Assembly: GCF_002251085.2 (NCBI RefSeq)
Contig: NZ_NOJZ02000006.1
Span: 62,001 to 126,000, forward strand
Direction of reading: 5' to 3'
Source: Romboutsia maritimum
Lineage (GTDB): Bacteria > Bacillota > Clostridia > Peptostreptococcales > Peptostreptococcaceae
Length of the DNA: 64,000 bases
Below the pieces are notes generated by a model. The model searched no databases, had not been told where the DNA came from, and worked only from the letters and a program-made list of their open reading frames with translations. Below are positions 44,006 through 54,201 of the stretch, piece after piece. The position numbers were made by a program, and so were the translations under genes. Position 1 is the stretch's first letter; each line of letters begins with the position of its first letter.

Positions 44006-45124
44006 TTAAAAGTTTATCTTCTTCTTTCTCATACATACATTTAATACCAACCCTAAGTTAGCTAAAGATGTTAATAAAGAACTTCCTCCATAACTTATAA
44101 ACGGAAGGGTTACTCCTGTTACAGGAATTAAAGCTACCGTCATCCCAATATTTTGTATTACTTGATATGCAAACATACTCATTACTCCAACAACAATTAG
44201 AGTTCCATAAAAATCTTTTGCTTCCCGCGCTATAGAAAGCATTCGAATTAAGAAAAATGTATATAGACCTATTACCAATGCCATACCTAAAACACCTAAT
44301 TCTTCACCTATTACAGCAAATATAAAGTCACTTTCTTGAACAGGTAAGAATCCTTCTTGGTTTTGACTCCCATTATACAGTCCTTTTCCTGTAAATCCAC
44401 CTGAACCTATCGCTATCATTGATTGAATTACTTGATAATTTCCCTTAAGTGTTGGATCTTCAGGACTTAAAAATGCTTCTATTCTTTCCTTTTGATGAGA
44501 TGCCATCACCATATACATAAGAGGCATTGATACTAACAGTATTATTATACCTCTTTTTATCAATTTCAAATCAAGTCCTGCTGTAAATAACATCCCTACT
44601 ATTATACAACTAAATACTATTGCCGTTCCTAGATCTGGCTGTGCAAACAATAATCCTAAAAATGGAGCTGCGTAAATTAGTAAAGGAAGTATTTCTTTTA
44701 TATTATTTAGTTTACCTCTCTTTGATTCAACTATCTTTGCATAACTTAATATAAAAGTTAATTTAACTAACTCTGATGTTTGAAAATCTAACGGTCCTAA
44801 ACTCAGCCAAGATCTAGCCCCACCCCTTTCAGCTCCTATCACTGGTACTAAAACTATAGCCAAAAGTACTAAACTTACTATATAAAACGCTTTATAATAC
44901 TTCCCTAAAAAATTATAATCAAATAATAGTATTGCTATTATCATTCCTACACCTAATATAAATGCTATTACTTGTTTATATATTTGTCTAAAACTTCCTG
45001 TTTCATTTGCATGTGTTGCACTACTTAATATCATAAGCCCAAATGAGAATATTACTAAAACTGTAATTATAAGTTTCCAATCTAACTCTTTTATTAACTT
45101 AATTGTCGACTTGTAATTTATCAA
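44006..45124 (-). CDS. rodA: Rod shape-determining SEDS protein RodA
   Basis: Peptidoglycan glycosyltransferase of the SEDS family, about ten membrane spans in 372 residues. The SEDS signature near the C-terminus reads IPVTGVTLPFISYGGSS; the QPDLGTA motif holds the conserved Asp. Works with the class B PBP encoded upstream (47080-50091) in side-wall growth. Follows minE, separated by a hairpin at 45158-45193, so it may have its own level of expression. Confidence 0.95.
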   Translation of the reverse strand: MINYKSTIKLIKELDWKLIITVLVIFSFGLMILSSATHANETGSFRQIYKQVIAFILGVGMIIAILLFDYNFLGKYYKAFYIVSLVLLAIVLVPVIGAERGGARSWLSLGPLDFQTSELVKLTFILSYAKIVESKRGKLNNIKEILPLLIYAAPFLGLLFAQPDLGTAIVFSCIIVGMLFTAGLDLKLIKRGIIILLVSMPLMYMVMASHQKERIEAFLSPEDPTLKGNYQVIQSMIAIGSGGFTGKGLYNGSQNQEGFLPVQESDFIFAVIGEELGVLGMALVIGLYTFFLIRMLSIAREAKDFYGTLIVVGVMSMFAYQVIQNIGMTVALIPVTGVTLPFISYGGSSLLTSLANLGLVLNVCMRKKKINF

Positions 45125-45157
45125 ACTATCACCGTCTTTCTAACCTTTAAACTTAAA

Positions 45158-45193
45158 TAAAGGGGCATACATCTATAAAGATGCCCCCCTTTG
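45158..45193 (-). terminator. Hairpin between minE and rodA
   Basis: AAAGGGGGGCATCTTTATAGATGTATGCCCCTTTATTT (in parts: GGGGGGCATC, GTATGCCCC) on the minus strand. It has a weak T-tract, so it may attenuate transcription without ending it. Confidence 0.65.
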
Positions 45194-45202
45194 AAAATCA
45201 TA

Positions 45203-45487
45203 TTAAATCTTTCTTTCTTTTATATACTTTAATGGTATATTCGCAACTAATGCAGATACCGGCATATCTTCTTGATCTCCTCTTGATTTAGACATTTTTA
45301 TTTCTAAACCATCCTCATCTATTTCTGCATAATTAGATATAACTCTTAATATATCAGATTTAATCATGTCTAAGAATTGGGGAGAACAATCCACTCTATC
45401 ATGAACTAAAACTAACTTTAATCTTTCCTTTGCTACAGACTTGCTAGTTTTAGCTTCGTTAGAAAAAACTTTAAATATATCTAACAT
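45203..45487 (-). CDS. minE: Cell division topological specificity factor MinE
   Basis: MinE stimulates MinD ATPase so that MinCD oscillates or is positioned away from mid-cell. 94 residues starting MLDIFKVFSNEAKTSKSVAKER (first part amphipathic helix and anti-MinCD segment). Start at 45487, because GAAGGAGGATTATCC precedes it; a longer frame from 45520 overlaps minD. MinE is missing in many Firmicutes but typical of clostridia. Confidence 0.94.
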   Translation of the reverse strand: MLDIFKVFSNEAKTSKSVAKERLKLVLVHDRVDCSPQFLDMIKSDILRVISNYAEIDEDGLEIKMSKSRGDQEDMPVSALVANIPLKYIKERKI

Positions 45488-45503
45488 GGATAATCCTCCT
45501 TCA

Positions 45504-46301
45504 CTACTTGGCCATACCAAACATTTTTTTTATCTTACTAAAGAAGTTACTTTCAGGTTCAACTTCTACTAATGGTATATCATGTCCTAAAATCCTTTTA
45601 GCTATATTCTTATATGCCCTTCCAGCACTAGATTTACTGTCTAAAATTGCTGGCTCTCCTTTGTTAGTTGATACAATTATACTTTCATCATCAGGAACTA
45701 AGCCTAATAATTTTATAGCTAAGATTTCAATTATATCTTGCTTGTCCATCATATCACCACGTCTAACCATATCTTGTCTAATTCTGTTAATTACCAACTG
45801 AATATCCTTTATTTCATTTGCTTCTAACAATCCTATTATTCTATCTGCATCTCTTACAGCAGATACCTCTGGATTTGTCACTACTATAGCTCTATTAGCT
45901 CCTGCTATAGCATTTTTAAATCCTTGTTCAATACCAGCTGGACAATCTATTATAATATAATCAAATGATTCTTTTAGCTTTTCACATAGATCTGACATTT
46001 GATCTACAGAAACTGCATTTTTATCTCTAGTTTGTGCTGCTGGTAATAAATATAAATTTTCAAATCTTTTATCTTTTATTAATGCTTGTTTAAGTCTGCA
46101 AGTACCTTCTACTACATCAACTATATCATATACTATTCTGTTTTCAAGACCCATAACTACATCTAAGTTTCTAAGTCCTATATCTGCATCCACTACAACT
46201 GTTTTTTTGTTTTCTAGGCTTAGAGCAGTTCCTAAGTTTGCTGCGGTAGTAGTTTTTCCAACCCCACCTTTACCAGATGTTATAACTATAACTTCGCTCA
46301 T
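45504..46301 (-). CDS. minD: Septum site-determining ATPase MinD
   Basis: ParA-type ATPase, 265 residues. Deviant Walker A SGKGGVGKTTTAANLG (about 9-24), Walker B region IIDCPAGIEQGF, and a C-terminal amphipathic membrane helix (NFFSKIKKMFGMAK). Sits between minC and minE in one operon. Confidence 0.97.
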   Translation of the reverse strand: MSEVIVITSGKGGVGKTTTAANLGTALSLENKKTVVVDADIGLRNLDVVMGLENRIVYDIVDVVEGTCRLKQALIKDKRFENLYLLPAAQTRDKNAVSVDQMSDLCEKLKESFDYIIIDCPAGIEQGFKNAIAGANRAIVVTNPEVSAVRDADRIIGLLEANEIKDIQLVINRIRQDMVRRGDMMDKQDIIEILAIKLLGLVPDDESIIVSTNKGEPAILDSKSSAGRAYKNIAKRILGHDIPLVEVEPESNFFSKIKKMFGMAK

Positions 46302-46328
46302 AAAATACTACCCCCTATGGATTCCTCG

Positions 46329-47021
46329 TTATTTTATTATTTTAGGCAAATAACTTTCTATTATGATTCTTCCTTTGCTCACAAAGGCTATTTCTGGCAT
46401 AACTTCTTTATCTTCATCATAGGATTGTTCATCTTCATCATCATCAGGTGCTTCTGCAATATTTTCTGATATTTGTAAAACCTTTGGACTCAGATGATTA
46501 GCAACTACATATGCCTTATCATTCCCATTAGCTCCTGCATGTATAAATCCTTTTACACTTCCCATAACTGTAACATTTCCTCCAGCTACAACTCTTGCTC
46601 CTGAACTTATATCTCCCATAACCACAGTATTTAAAGTTGAGTTCACTTGTGAGCCTGGTTTCATATCAGTCATTACAATTATATCTCCATCAAATTCAAC
46701 ATTTTCTCCAGATCTCAAGTTATTTATATATTTAGTTCTAAAATTATCAACTTCTCTTTTTATTTCTTCTTCAATGAACTCAACATCAAATCTAGATACA
46801 ATATCATCTTTGATTTGTATAATTTGTATATCGCTTAAACAGTTACAGTTAATAGCACATATTTTAGCTCCATTAAAAAAACCTATAGACGTTTCTAGCC
46901 TATCTATTAAACTTTCTTTTATTTCATCAAAAGATGCAACTCTTTTAATATTTACTATTAGCCCTCTCTTACTGCCTTTAAACTCTACTAGTTCTTCAGC
47001 TGTAAATTCTTTTAAAGACAT
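46329..47021 (-). CDS. minC: Septum site-determining protein MinC
   Basis: FtsZ polymerisation inhibitor, 230 residues. N-terminal MinC_N fold (FKGSKRGLIVNI...) and C-terminal beta-helix with glycine-rich turns (GSQVNSTLNTVVMGDISSGA, RVVAGGNVTVMGSVKGFIHAG in part). An acidic stretch DDDEDEQSYDEDKE near residue 200 is inserted before the last strand. ATG follows CTGGAGGTTGTT. Confidence 0.95.
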   Translation of the reverse strand: MSLKEFTAEELVEFKGSKRGLIVNIKRVASFDEIKESLIDRLETSIGFFNGAKICAINCNCLSDIQIIQIKDDIVSRFDVEFIEEEIKREVDNFRTKYINNLRSGENVEFDGDIIVMTDMKPGSQVNSTLNTVVMGDISSGARVVAGGNVTVMGSVKGFIHAGANGNDKAYVVANHLSPKVLQISENIAEAPDDDEDEQSYDEDKEVMPEIAFVSKGRIIIESYLPKIIK

Positions 47022-47079
47022 AACAACCTCCAGAGTGATATATAATTTTATATATTCTTCATTATAATTTCAAATCCTC

Positions 47080-50000
47080 TTATTTTTTAATTTGAGAAGT
47101 GAAATTTATACCTTTATTCTCCTTAGAAGTCGAGCTGTCAGAACCTTCATTTTGATTTGATTCTTCTTTATTTTTACTCTTCGTATCATCCTTTGTTAAT
47201 CCAAAATACTTTCCTATCATCTCTCTTACTGGTAAAAGAGCAAAACTACTTTCCTCTCCTTGAGGTATCATAGCCACAACAGCTATTTCAGGATTATCCG
47301 CTGGAGCAAATGCAACAGACCATGCAAATGAACCATAATTTGACTTATATTGATCTATCTTATCATCACTTAATTTCGGGTTCAATTCTTTTATAGCTTT
47401 TCTTAAATAAGTTGCATTAACCTTGTCACTATCTTCTAGTTTAACACTTACTCCCTCTTTAAGCTCTTCTTCAAGTTTTTTTCTTTCTTCTTCTTTTAAA
47501 TCTTTACTTTTTAGTTGATCTTTAATTTCTTCTTCTTTTTCCTTAGTTAACTTTGCTTCTTTTTCCTTTTTTAAACTACCTGCTAATTTTTTTGCATCAT
47601 TTACTGAAACACCATAAGCAGATATATTTTTTAATAAATATTCATATTCATTAGCTGTTGGTATCTTACCACTTTTTTCAGCAGTTCCTGTTTTAGCTGC
47701 GACAGTCACTCCTAAATTTGCAAATAAAGTCTTAGACCCACTGACTGTAGTAACTCTTTTCATACCTTCTACTAAATGTTTTAAATTATCATTATTTTTA
47801 AAAGGTATTTTTTTTGAACTATTAGTATCTATATCTACAGATGAATAATCATTAGATATACTTCTATCTATAACAGATAAATCCACTAAGTTACCTCCAT
47901 TTGCTATAGATGCAGCATATCTTACCATCTGAGCAGGTGTGTATGCATTTTCCCCTTGTCCTATTGCAAGGTTAAATGTATCTGCAGTACTCCACTTAGC
48001 AAAGTTAAGATAACTAAATACTATATTATCTGCTAAACTTTCTACTTTATTTTCTTTTACTTTTAATTTTGTAAGTCTTTCCATAGCTTCTACTCTACCT
48101 GGAGTCTTATCTTCGGCAGCCCAACTAACTATTTCTTCTATTCTTTCGTTGTATTTTTCAGGATTTTTAGCTTTAGTTATATCCGTAAAAACATTTTGCA
48201 TCTCTTTACTCAAATAATTTCTCAATGTCGCTTGAGTTGTAATTAATTTTTGTTCCTTACTAGGTACACTTCCTGCTCTTTCTTCTATTTCATTAGACAA
48301 GCCAGTACGTTCATTTAATCCAAATAATTTTGCATATTCAAGTATTTTATCCGCACTCATTGATTCACTCGGATTTTTTCCACCTGTCCAATTTTTACCT
48401 GTAGCAATAGTATAGAAATATATATTACAAGATTCTTGTATTGCTTTATATAAATTTGTTGATCCATGATTCTTTTTAAATTTATGCCATACATAATCAC
48501 CAAATGGTCTATTACCTAAATAAACAACTCCTGGATCACTTATTGTGTAATTAGGATCTAATCCATTCTCTAATGCTGCCATACCAGTTATCATTTTAAA
48601 AGTAGATCCTGGTTGGAACACACCTTGAGTTGATAAGTTCAATAACGAACTTGGTGCTAATAAATCATTTTTATTTTCTGGCTGTAAAGCTTGATAATCT
48701 TCATAAGATATTCCTGTTACAAATTTACTAGGATCGAAATCAGGATAACTAGCCGTTGCTAATACATCACCTGTTTTAACATCAATAGCCATAACAGCTC
48801 CTGATTTTGCATTAGGTGCCGTACCTGAAACGGTCTTATTTCCAAAATCACTTTCAAAAGTTCCTCCGCTTCTAGCAACTTCTAATGTTCTTTTCAATGA
48901 ACTTTCTGCTACTTCTTGTAAATCTTTATCAATGCTAAGATATACAGTCTCACCTGATTTAGGCTCAGAAACTTCTAGTTCTTTAGTAACTCTACCTAAA
49001 GCATCAACTTGAACCTTTTTATATCCATCAGTCCCTTTTAACTTTCCTTCATAGCTAGATTCAATTCCAGCAGTACCAATCATATCTCCCTTAGAATATT
49101 TTTTTTCAGTTTTTGATAAATACGAGTCTTCTTGAGTAGAAGACATTTTTCCCATATATCCTATTACATGTGAAGCAAGTGATCCATTTGGATAATATCT
49201 TACAGGTTCTATAGAAACCGATACTCCAGGTAAATCTATAGCACTTTCTTCAATCTGAGCAATAGTTGATTCACTTATATCTTTTGCAATTGTAACTGGA
49301 TTATATTGAGAGTATCCTTGAGATTTTATTAAATCCCTTACAACCAAGATTTTTCTCGCATCTGCATCACTCAATCTAGAATCAATTTTATAAATTGCAT
49401 CCTCAGTTCTTATTTGTTCAAAAGCTTTTTTTGCACTTACATTAAGATCATCAATTTTGTATCGTCCTAGCCAGTCATTCTTATTTTTTTCTTCTGTAAA
49501 TATCCACTTTTTCACAAGAATAGGTGGATAATATCCATTTTCATTTAATTTAGATTGTAGTTTTGAAGAATCTAATTTTTTTTCTTCTTGAGATAATAGA
49601 CCTTCATCAACTAGCTTATCAACCAAATAATAAAAACTTTCTTTTGCGTTCAATTCATCAGGTATACCATTATTTTTTTTATACTCTCTTATATTTTTAT
49701 CAAAAGTATAGTAATACTTTCCGTTTTCTGTATATATGGGAAACTCATCTATATATTCTTCATTATTTTCTTCTAATAATTTAATTATTTTAAGAGATAT
49801 ATCATTTGCCATAGATTTCCCATCAGAATCTGTCCTATTAATTCCATCTCCTGATACTTGAACTGTAAATAAATTTTTATTTCCAGCTAATAATCTTCCA
49901 AATTTGTCCCTTATTTCACCACGAGCAGCTTTTACAGGAAGTTCCTTATACGTCTTATTTTCTGCTAATTCTTTGTAATGTTCATATTTGAAAGTTGTCA

Positions 50001-50091
50001 TATAAACTATTCTCAATAAAATTATTACAAAAACTACTAATATAATATTTTTCATTATGATAAATCTATCATTTTTTTTATTTTCTTCCAT
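47080..50091 (-). CDS. mrdA: Class B penicillin-binding protein PBP2 (transpeptidase)
   Basis: Elongasome D,D-transpeptidase, 1003 residues, with one N-terminal membrane span (about 12-34). Motifs: STFK (496-499), SCN (554-556) and KTG (800-802), all present. Well above the usual 600-700 residues: helical, charged inserts lie at about 608-695 (between SCN and the AIGQG loop) and at about 808-918 right after KTG, the second a Lys/Glu-rich coiled coil. A Ser/Asn/Lys-rich tail ends the protein. Between mreD and minC; the weak start region (GTGAGTGC before ATG) hints at coupled translation with mreD. Confidence 0.93.
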   Translation of the reverse strand: MEENKKNDRFIIMKNIILVVFVIILLRIVYMTTFKYEHYKELAENKTYKELPVKAARGEIRDKFGRLLAGNKNLFTVQVSGDGINRTDSDGKSMANDISLKIIKLLEENNEEYIDEFPIYTENGKYYYTFDKNIREYKKNNGIPDELNAKESFYYLVDKLVDEGLLSQEEKKLDSSKLQSKLNENGYYPPILVKKWIFTEEKNKNDWLGRYKIDDLNVSAKKAFEQIRTEDAIYKIDSRLSDADARKILVVRDLIKSQGYSQYNPVTIAKDISESTIAQIEESAIDLPGVSVSIEPVRYYPNGSLASHVIGYMGKMSSTQEDSYLSKTEKKYSKGDMIGTAGIESSYEGKLKGTDGYKKVQVDALGRVTKELEVSEPKSGETVYLSIDKDLQEVAESSLKRTLEVARSGGTFESDFGNKTVSGTAPNAKSGAVMAIDVKTGDVLATASYPDFDPSKFVTGISYEDYQALQPENKNDLLAPSSLLNLSTQGVFQPGSTFKMITGMAALENGLDPNYTISDPGVVYLGNRPFGDYVWHKFKKNHGSTNLYKAIQESCNIYFYTIATGKNWTGGKNPSESMSADKILEYAKLFGLNERTGLSNEIEERAGSVPSKEQKLITTQATLRNYLSKEMQNVFTDITKAKNPEKYNERIEEIVSWAAEDKTPGRVEAMERLTKLKVKENKVESLADNIVFSYLNFAKWSTADTFNLAIGQGENAYTPAQMVRYAASIANGGNLVDLSVIDRSISNDYSSVDIDTNSSKKIPFKNNDNLKHLVEGMKRVTTVSGSKTLFANLGVTVAAKTGTAEKSGKIPTANEYEYLLKNISAYGVSVNDAKKLAGSLKKEKEAKLTKEKEEEIKDQLKSKDLKEEERKKLEEELKEGVSVKLEDSDKVNATYLRKAIKELNPKLSDDKIDQYKSNYGSFAWSVAFAPADNPEIAVVAMIPQGEESSFALLPVREMIGKYFGLTKDDTKSKNKEESNQNEGSDSSTSKENKGINFTSQIKK

Positions 50092-50102
50092 GCACTCACC
50101 AA

Positions 50103-50591
50103 CTAATCTTCTTTAAGTTTTAATACTGATTTTTTAGATAATCGATACAATACTAAACTAAGTAAACTATTCATTAATGGTATCATAATGATTCCTTTAA
50201 ATGCTAATACCAATATACTGTAGCTTTTATAAACTAATGTAACTGCAAATATGTTAACCATAGAATCAAATAAACTAGTAATAAAAACTAATGCAAATAT
50301 AGTTATAGAACTTTCTTTATATATTTTATCTCTTAGATGGCTAATACTATACGCTATAGCAAATAGTATCAACGAATTAACACCAAATACCCCACCTACA
50401 GTTACATCCTTTATAAACCCTAATATACCTCCTATTATACCTATTTCTAACTCATCTAGATATAAAGAAATTATAGTTATATATATAAGTATTAAATTAA
50501 AACTTACACCAAATACATTAATATAATTTGTGATGCTATTTTCAACGCTTACCAATAAAATTCCTAAAAGACAAAGTAAAATTCTCTTCAT
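50103..50591 (-). CDS. mreD: Rod shape-determining protein MreD
   Basis: 162-residue integral membrane protein with about five spans; follows mreC and precedes PBP2. Sequence is weakly conserved in this family, so the call leans on length, topology, the GILGFIKDVTVGG motif and the mreB-mreC-mreD order. Confidence 0.92.
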   Translation of the reverse strand: MKRILLCLLGILLVSVENSITNYINVFGVSFNLILIYITIISLYLDELEIGIIGGILGFIKDVTVGGVFGVNSLILFAIAYSISHLRDKIYKESSITIFALVFITSLFDSMVNIFAVTLVYKSYSILVLAFKGIIMIPLMNSLLSLVLYRLSKKSVLKLKED

Positions 50592-50606
50592 TTTTTATAA
50601 TCCCCT

Positions 50607-51506
50607 TTATCCTATATTCCTTGGTTCAACTACTGTAACATCATCGACATTTTTAAAATCTGCATAAGGCTTAACAATAACATATTTTAAAGACTTATTT
50701 TTATCTTCAATGACCTTATCAATTTCTCCTATTGGTATTCCCTCTGGGTATAGCCCTAAACCAGATGTTAAAACCACATCTCCAGGCAATACTTTATAAG
50801 ATGAATCAAACATATATCCTTGTAAATAGCCTTTATTTTTATAAGTATCTTTATTTTCTATATTGGTATTCTGAGTAATAACACCTTTAAAATTAGAATC
50901 TTTCAATAATTTAAAGCTTACAGATGACTTAGTATCTAATAGCGAAATTGCTTTGCTATAGTTTTTAGAAACCTCATAAACTACTCCAACTAATCCACTT
51001 CCGTTCATTACTATACTTTCCTTTTTAACACCTGAATTACTTCCAGCTCCTACTACAAAACTTTCATACCAATTACCATCATTCTTTCCAACAACACTAG
51101 CTGATATGCTATTAGCTTGATATTTTTCATCAATAAAATTCAAAGATTTTTTAAGAGAATCTAAAGATTCAACTTCATCTATTTTTTTATTTAAATTTTC
51201 TATTTCTGCTTGTAATTTTTCATTTTTACTTTGTAAATTTTCTATTTTATTAGCATTATTTTTAAAGTTTAATAAGTCTTTAAAATTACCTTGTAAAAAC
51301 GTAAATCCATTGTTAAATCCTCGTTCTAATGTAGCTGTTGCATCTAAAACAACACCTGTATTTAACGGATTTTTACCTGAAAATCTTCCAATTGATATTC
51401 CTACAATTCCAATTAAAGTGATAGCAACTACTCCTGTTGCTACCACTTTAAAATTAATTTTCTTTTTTTCTTTTTTATTTTTATCAAATTTCAAGTCTAT
51501 CACCAA
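50607..51506 (-). CDS. mreC: Rod shape-determining protein MreC
   Basis: Bitopic scaffold between the cytoskeletal MreB and the PBP/RodA synthases. About 295-299 residues: basic N-terminus, one span (about 22-42), a coiled coil (about 75-115, NLQSKNEKLQAEIENLNKK) and the beta-barrel MreC core (SSVSFKLLKDSNFKGV). No ATG is available; the start is TTG, either at 51506 right after the mreB stop or at 51494, where GGTGATA precedes it. Confidence 0.94.
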   Translation of the reverse strand: MVIDLKFDKNKKEKKKINFKVVATGVVAITLIGIVGISIGRFSGKNPLNTGVVLDATATLERGFNNGFTFLQGNFKDLLNFKNNANKIENLQSKNEKLQAEIENLNKKIDEVESLDSLKKSLNFIDEKYQANSISASVVGKNDGNWYESFVVGAGSNSGVKKESIVMNGSGLVGVVYEVSKNYSKAISLLDTKSSVSFKLLKDSNFKGVITQNTNIENKDTYKNKGYLQGYMFDSSYKVLPGDVVLTSGLGLYPEGIPIGEIDKVIEDKNKSLKYVIVKPYADFKNVDDVTVVEPRNIG

Positions 51507-51511
51507 CTTTA

Positions 51512-52588
51512 TTACTTTCTAGTATTCATCATTAATACTTTTTCAAATATTTCTTGATCTTCTACTGATTTTCCAGTTCCTAAAGCTACACAATCTAATG
51601 GATTATCTGCTATTTGTACTGGCATACCAGTTTCTTGTTTTACTAATTTATCAAGTCCTCTAAGTAATGCGCCCCCTCCAGTTAACATTATTCCGTTTTC
51701 CATTATATCTGATGCTAATTCTGGTGGAGTTTTCTCTAAAGTTGATTTTATTGCATCTACTATTGAGCTTATAGGTTCTTTTAATGCATCTCTTACTTCT
51801 GTTGAAGATATTTCTACAGTTTTTGGTAATCCTGAAATTAAATCTCTACCTCTTATTTGCATATTAGTCTCTTGATCATCCTTAAATGTAGATCCTATGC
51901 TTATTTTTACATCTTCAGCTGTTCTTTCACCTATCATAAGGTTGTACTCTTTTTTAACATAACTTACTATAGATTCATCAAATTCGTCTCCACCGATTCT
52001 TATAGATTTCGCAGTTACGATTCCTCCTAAAGAAATTACTGCAATTTCTGTAGTACCTCCACCGATGTCAACTACCATATTACCTTCTGGCTCTTCAACT
52101 CTAAGACCAGCTCCTATTGCAGCTGCCATAGGTTCTTCAATAAGATATGCATCCTTTGCTCCTGCTTGTCTTGCTGCTTCTTCTATAGCTCTTTTTTCAA
52201 CTTCTGTTACTCCGAATGGTACACATATTGCTATTCTAGGACTTACAACTCCTTTTTTAGCTGCTGCTTTTTGTATAAAATAGCTAAGCATTGATTGAGT
52301 AACATCAAAATCAGCTATAACTCCATCTTTCATAGGTCTTATAGCTACTATATTTCCAGGTGTTCTACCTATCATTCTTTTAGCTTCTTCTCCTACAGCT
52401 AAAACTTCCTTACTATCATCTCTTATTGCAACAACAGATGGTTCTCTGACTACTATACCTTGTCCTTTTATATAAACTAAAGTATTTGCCGTACCTAAGT
52501 CTATCCCCATATCTTTTGTCATTTTATTGAATCCAAATATTGATCCAAATCCTTTTTTCTCTTTTTTTTCTTTCTTTTCCTTAGCCAT
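51512..52588 (-). CDS. mreB: Rod shape-determining protein MreB
   Basis: Bacterial actin homologue that guides side-wall synthesis, 358 residues. ATPase motifs: [15 protein letters not shown] (phosphate 1), [15 protein letters not shown] (phosphate 2), [12 protein letters not shown] (adenosine). A lysine-rich lead of about 14 residues ([13 protein letters not shown]) precedes the core, more than in the E. coli protein. ATG follows GGAAGGAGCAATAA. Confidence 0.98.
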   Translation of the reverse strand: MAKEKKEKKEKKGFGSIFGFNKMTKDMGIDLGTANTLVYIKGQGIVVREPSVVAIRDDSKEVLAVGEEAKRMIGRTPGNIVAIRPMKDGVIADFDVTQSMLSYFIQKAAAKKGVVSPRIAICVPFGVTEVEKRAIEEAARQAGAKDAYLIEEPMAAAIGAGLRVEEPEGNMVVDIGGGTTEIAVISLGGIVTAKSIRIGGDEFDESIVSYVKKEYNLMIGERTAEDVKISIGSTFKDDQETNMQIRGRDLISGLPKTVEISSTEVRDALKEPISSIVDAIKSTLEKTPPELASDIMENGIMLTGGGALLRGLDKLVKQETGMPVQIADNPLDCVALGTGKSVEDQEIFEKVLMMNTRK

Positions 52589-52616
52589 TTTATTGCTCCT
52601 TCCTACTATATAAAAA

Positions 52617-53303
52617 TCAAATTATCATATTTTCTTTAAAACTAAAATATAATCCATCACCTATGATTATATGGTCTATCACTTCGATTCCTATTAATTC
52701 TCCACATTTTATAAGTCGTTGTGTGACATCTTTATCCTCTTTAGAAGGTTCGATACTTCCTGATGGATGATTGTGCATTAATATTATTTTATTACTACTT
52801 CTTTTTATAGCTTCTCTAAAAACTTCTCTTGGATGAACCAATGACGAATTTAAAGTTCCTACAGATACATCTATGTCCGATATTATCTCATTTTTCGTAT
52901 TTAAAAGAACCACCTTAAAAACTTCTCGTTTTTGATATCTCAAACTCTCCATATAATACTTGTAAATATCCCATGGATTCTTTACTCTGTATTTTATTGG
53001 TTTATAACTTGCAACTCTTATACCTAGTTCTAAAGCTGCTTTTATTTGAGCTGATTTAGACAGACCTATTCCTTGTATTTTGCATAATTCTTCTAAGGTC
53101 ATCTCTTGTAGATATCTTATTCCTTGTAAGTCTTTATTTATTATATAGTTAGCTAATTCAATAGCATTTTTTTGTTTAGTACCTGTTCTAATAATTATAG
53201 CCAATAATTCTGCATTTGATAGGCTTTTAACACCATGAACAAGCATTTTTTCTCTAGGTCTTTCTTCTAATGCCATTTGCTTTAATGTCTTTGACTCATC
53301 CAA
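52617..53303 (-). CDS. radC: RadC family JAMM-domain protein
   Basis: 228-residue protein with N-terminal helix-hairpin-helix ([19 protein letters not shown]) and the MPN+/JAMM metal motif [14 protein letters not shown]. Its biochemical role is unsettled despite the name. The start is unusual: a TTG at 53303 has no nearby Shine-Dalgarno, while a CTG at 53315 lies nine bases after GGAGG, which overlaps the maf stop. The true start may be that CTG. It links maf and mreB, as in many Firmicutes. Confidence 0.93.
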   Translation of the reverse strand: MDESKTLKQMALEERPREKMLVHGVKSLSNAELLAIIIRTGTKQKNAIELANYIINKDLQGIRYLQEMTLEELCKIQGIGLSKSAQIKAALELGIRVASYKPIKYRVKNPWDIYKYYMESLRYQKREVFKVVLLNTKNEIISDIDVSVGTLNSSLVHPREVFREAIKRSSNKIILMHNHPSGSIEPSKEDKDVTQRLIKCGELIGIEVIDHIIIGDGLYFSFKENMII

Positions 53304-53320
53304 AGACTTTTTCAGCTAAA

Positions 53321-53905
53321 TCACCCTCCATAAAAAAGATTTATACCAAAATGTCCTTTTAATAAATCGCTTAATCTAGAAATGGGCAATCCTACTATAT
53401 TAAAGTAATCTCCTTGAATTTCTTCTACTAATAAGGCTCCATATCCCTGTATTCCATAAGCTCCTGCTTTATCTAACGACTCATTGGTCTGTATGTAATC
53501 TTTTATATCCTCTTGTGATAATTTTTTAAATTTAACATTACTAACTACATAGTCTAATACCTTTTTATTTGAGACTAAATTAATTAAACTAATTCCAGTT
53601 ATAACTTGATGTGTTTTTCCTGATAATTTACTTATCATTTCATAAGCTTCATCTAAATCTTTAGGCTTACCTAATATAACATCATCTAATACCACTATAG
53701 TATCAGCTCCTATAACTAAATCATTTTTATATTCAGACGCTATATCCATACATTTTTCAAAAGCTAGTCTCATTACTACCGATTTTGGTGGCTCATGTTC
53801 TAATATAACTTCATCTATCTCACTTTTAATTGTATCAAATTTCATATTTGTATTCTCTAGAATTTCTTTCCTTCTAGGAGATGCTGATGCTAATATTATA
53901 TTCAT
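53321..53905 (-). CDS. maf: Maf-type nucleoside triphosphate pyrophosphatase
   Basis: House-cleaning NTP pyrophosphatase (dTTP/UTP type), 194 residues. Motifs: LASASPRRKEIL at the N-terminus, GADTIVVLDD (catalytic Asp), GKTHQVITGI and DKAGAYGIQGYG. First gene of the large leftward cluster maf-radC-mreBCD-PBP2-minCDE-rodA-mgsA. ATG follows GAGGTGAACAA. Confidence 0.96.
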   Translation of the reverse strand: MNIILASASPRRKEILENTNMKFDTIKSEIDEVILEHEPPKSVVMRLAFEKCMDIASEYKNDLVIGADTIVVLDDVILGKPKDLDEAYEMISKLSGKTHQVITGISLINLVSNKKVLDYVVSNVKFKKLSQEDIKDYIQTNESLDKAGAYGIQGYGALLVEEIQGDYFNIVGLPISRLSDLLKGHFGINLFYGG

Positions 53906-54201
53906 TTGTTCACCTCATTATTGTACTTAGAATTAGTACTTATTTAGTTTATCACTATATTGTAAAAAATTCAACGCAAATGTCGAACGATTTGATTACA
54001 CAATTGTTATATTTTTATATTTTTTTTACTTAGTTTATTTCCACTCTTTATGCAATCGTTTTCCACTAGGAAAATATGAGGATATTAATTTACGTATTAG
54101 ATATAAAAATTGGTTAAACCTTTCATTTACATATTTTTTGATTATATTTTAAATATAACTATTTAAAGGTATGGAAAATCCATACCTTTATCTTATCCAT
54201 A
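53906..54201. other. 296-base intergenic region between maf and rnfB
   Basis: Contains the rnfB terminator (54163-54190) and presumably the promoter of the maf cluster; a loose TTGAAT-N17-TAAACT pair is visible near 53945-53975 on the minus strand. Nothing else was recognised. Confidence 0.45.
54163..54190 (-). terminator. Terminator after rnfB
   Basis: AAAGGTATGGA-TTT-TCCATACCTTTAAA on the minus strand, 12 bases beyond the rnfB stop. Confidence 0.9.

Noticed and set aside
53988-54000. CGAAC half-site that could be a LexA box near maf
   Set aside because: The second half GTTC is missing.
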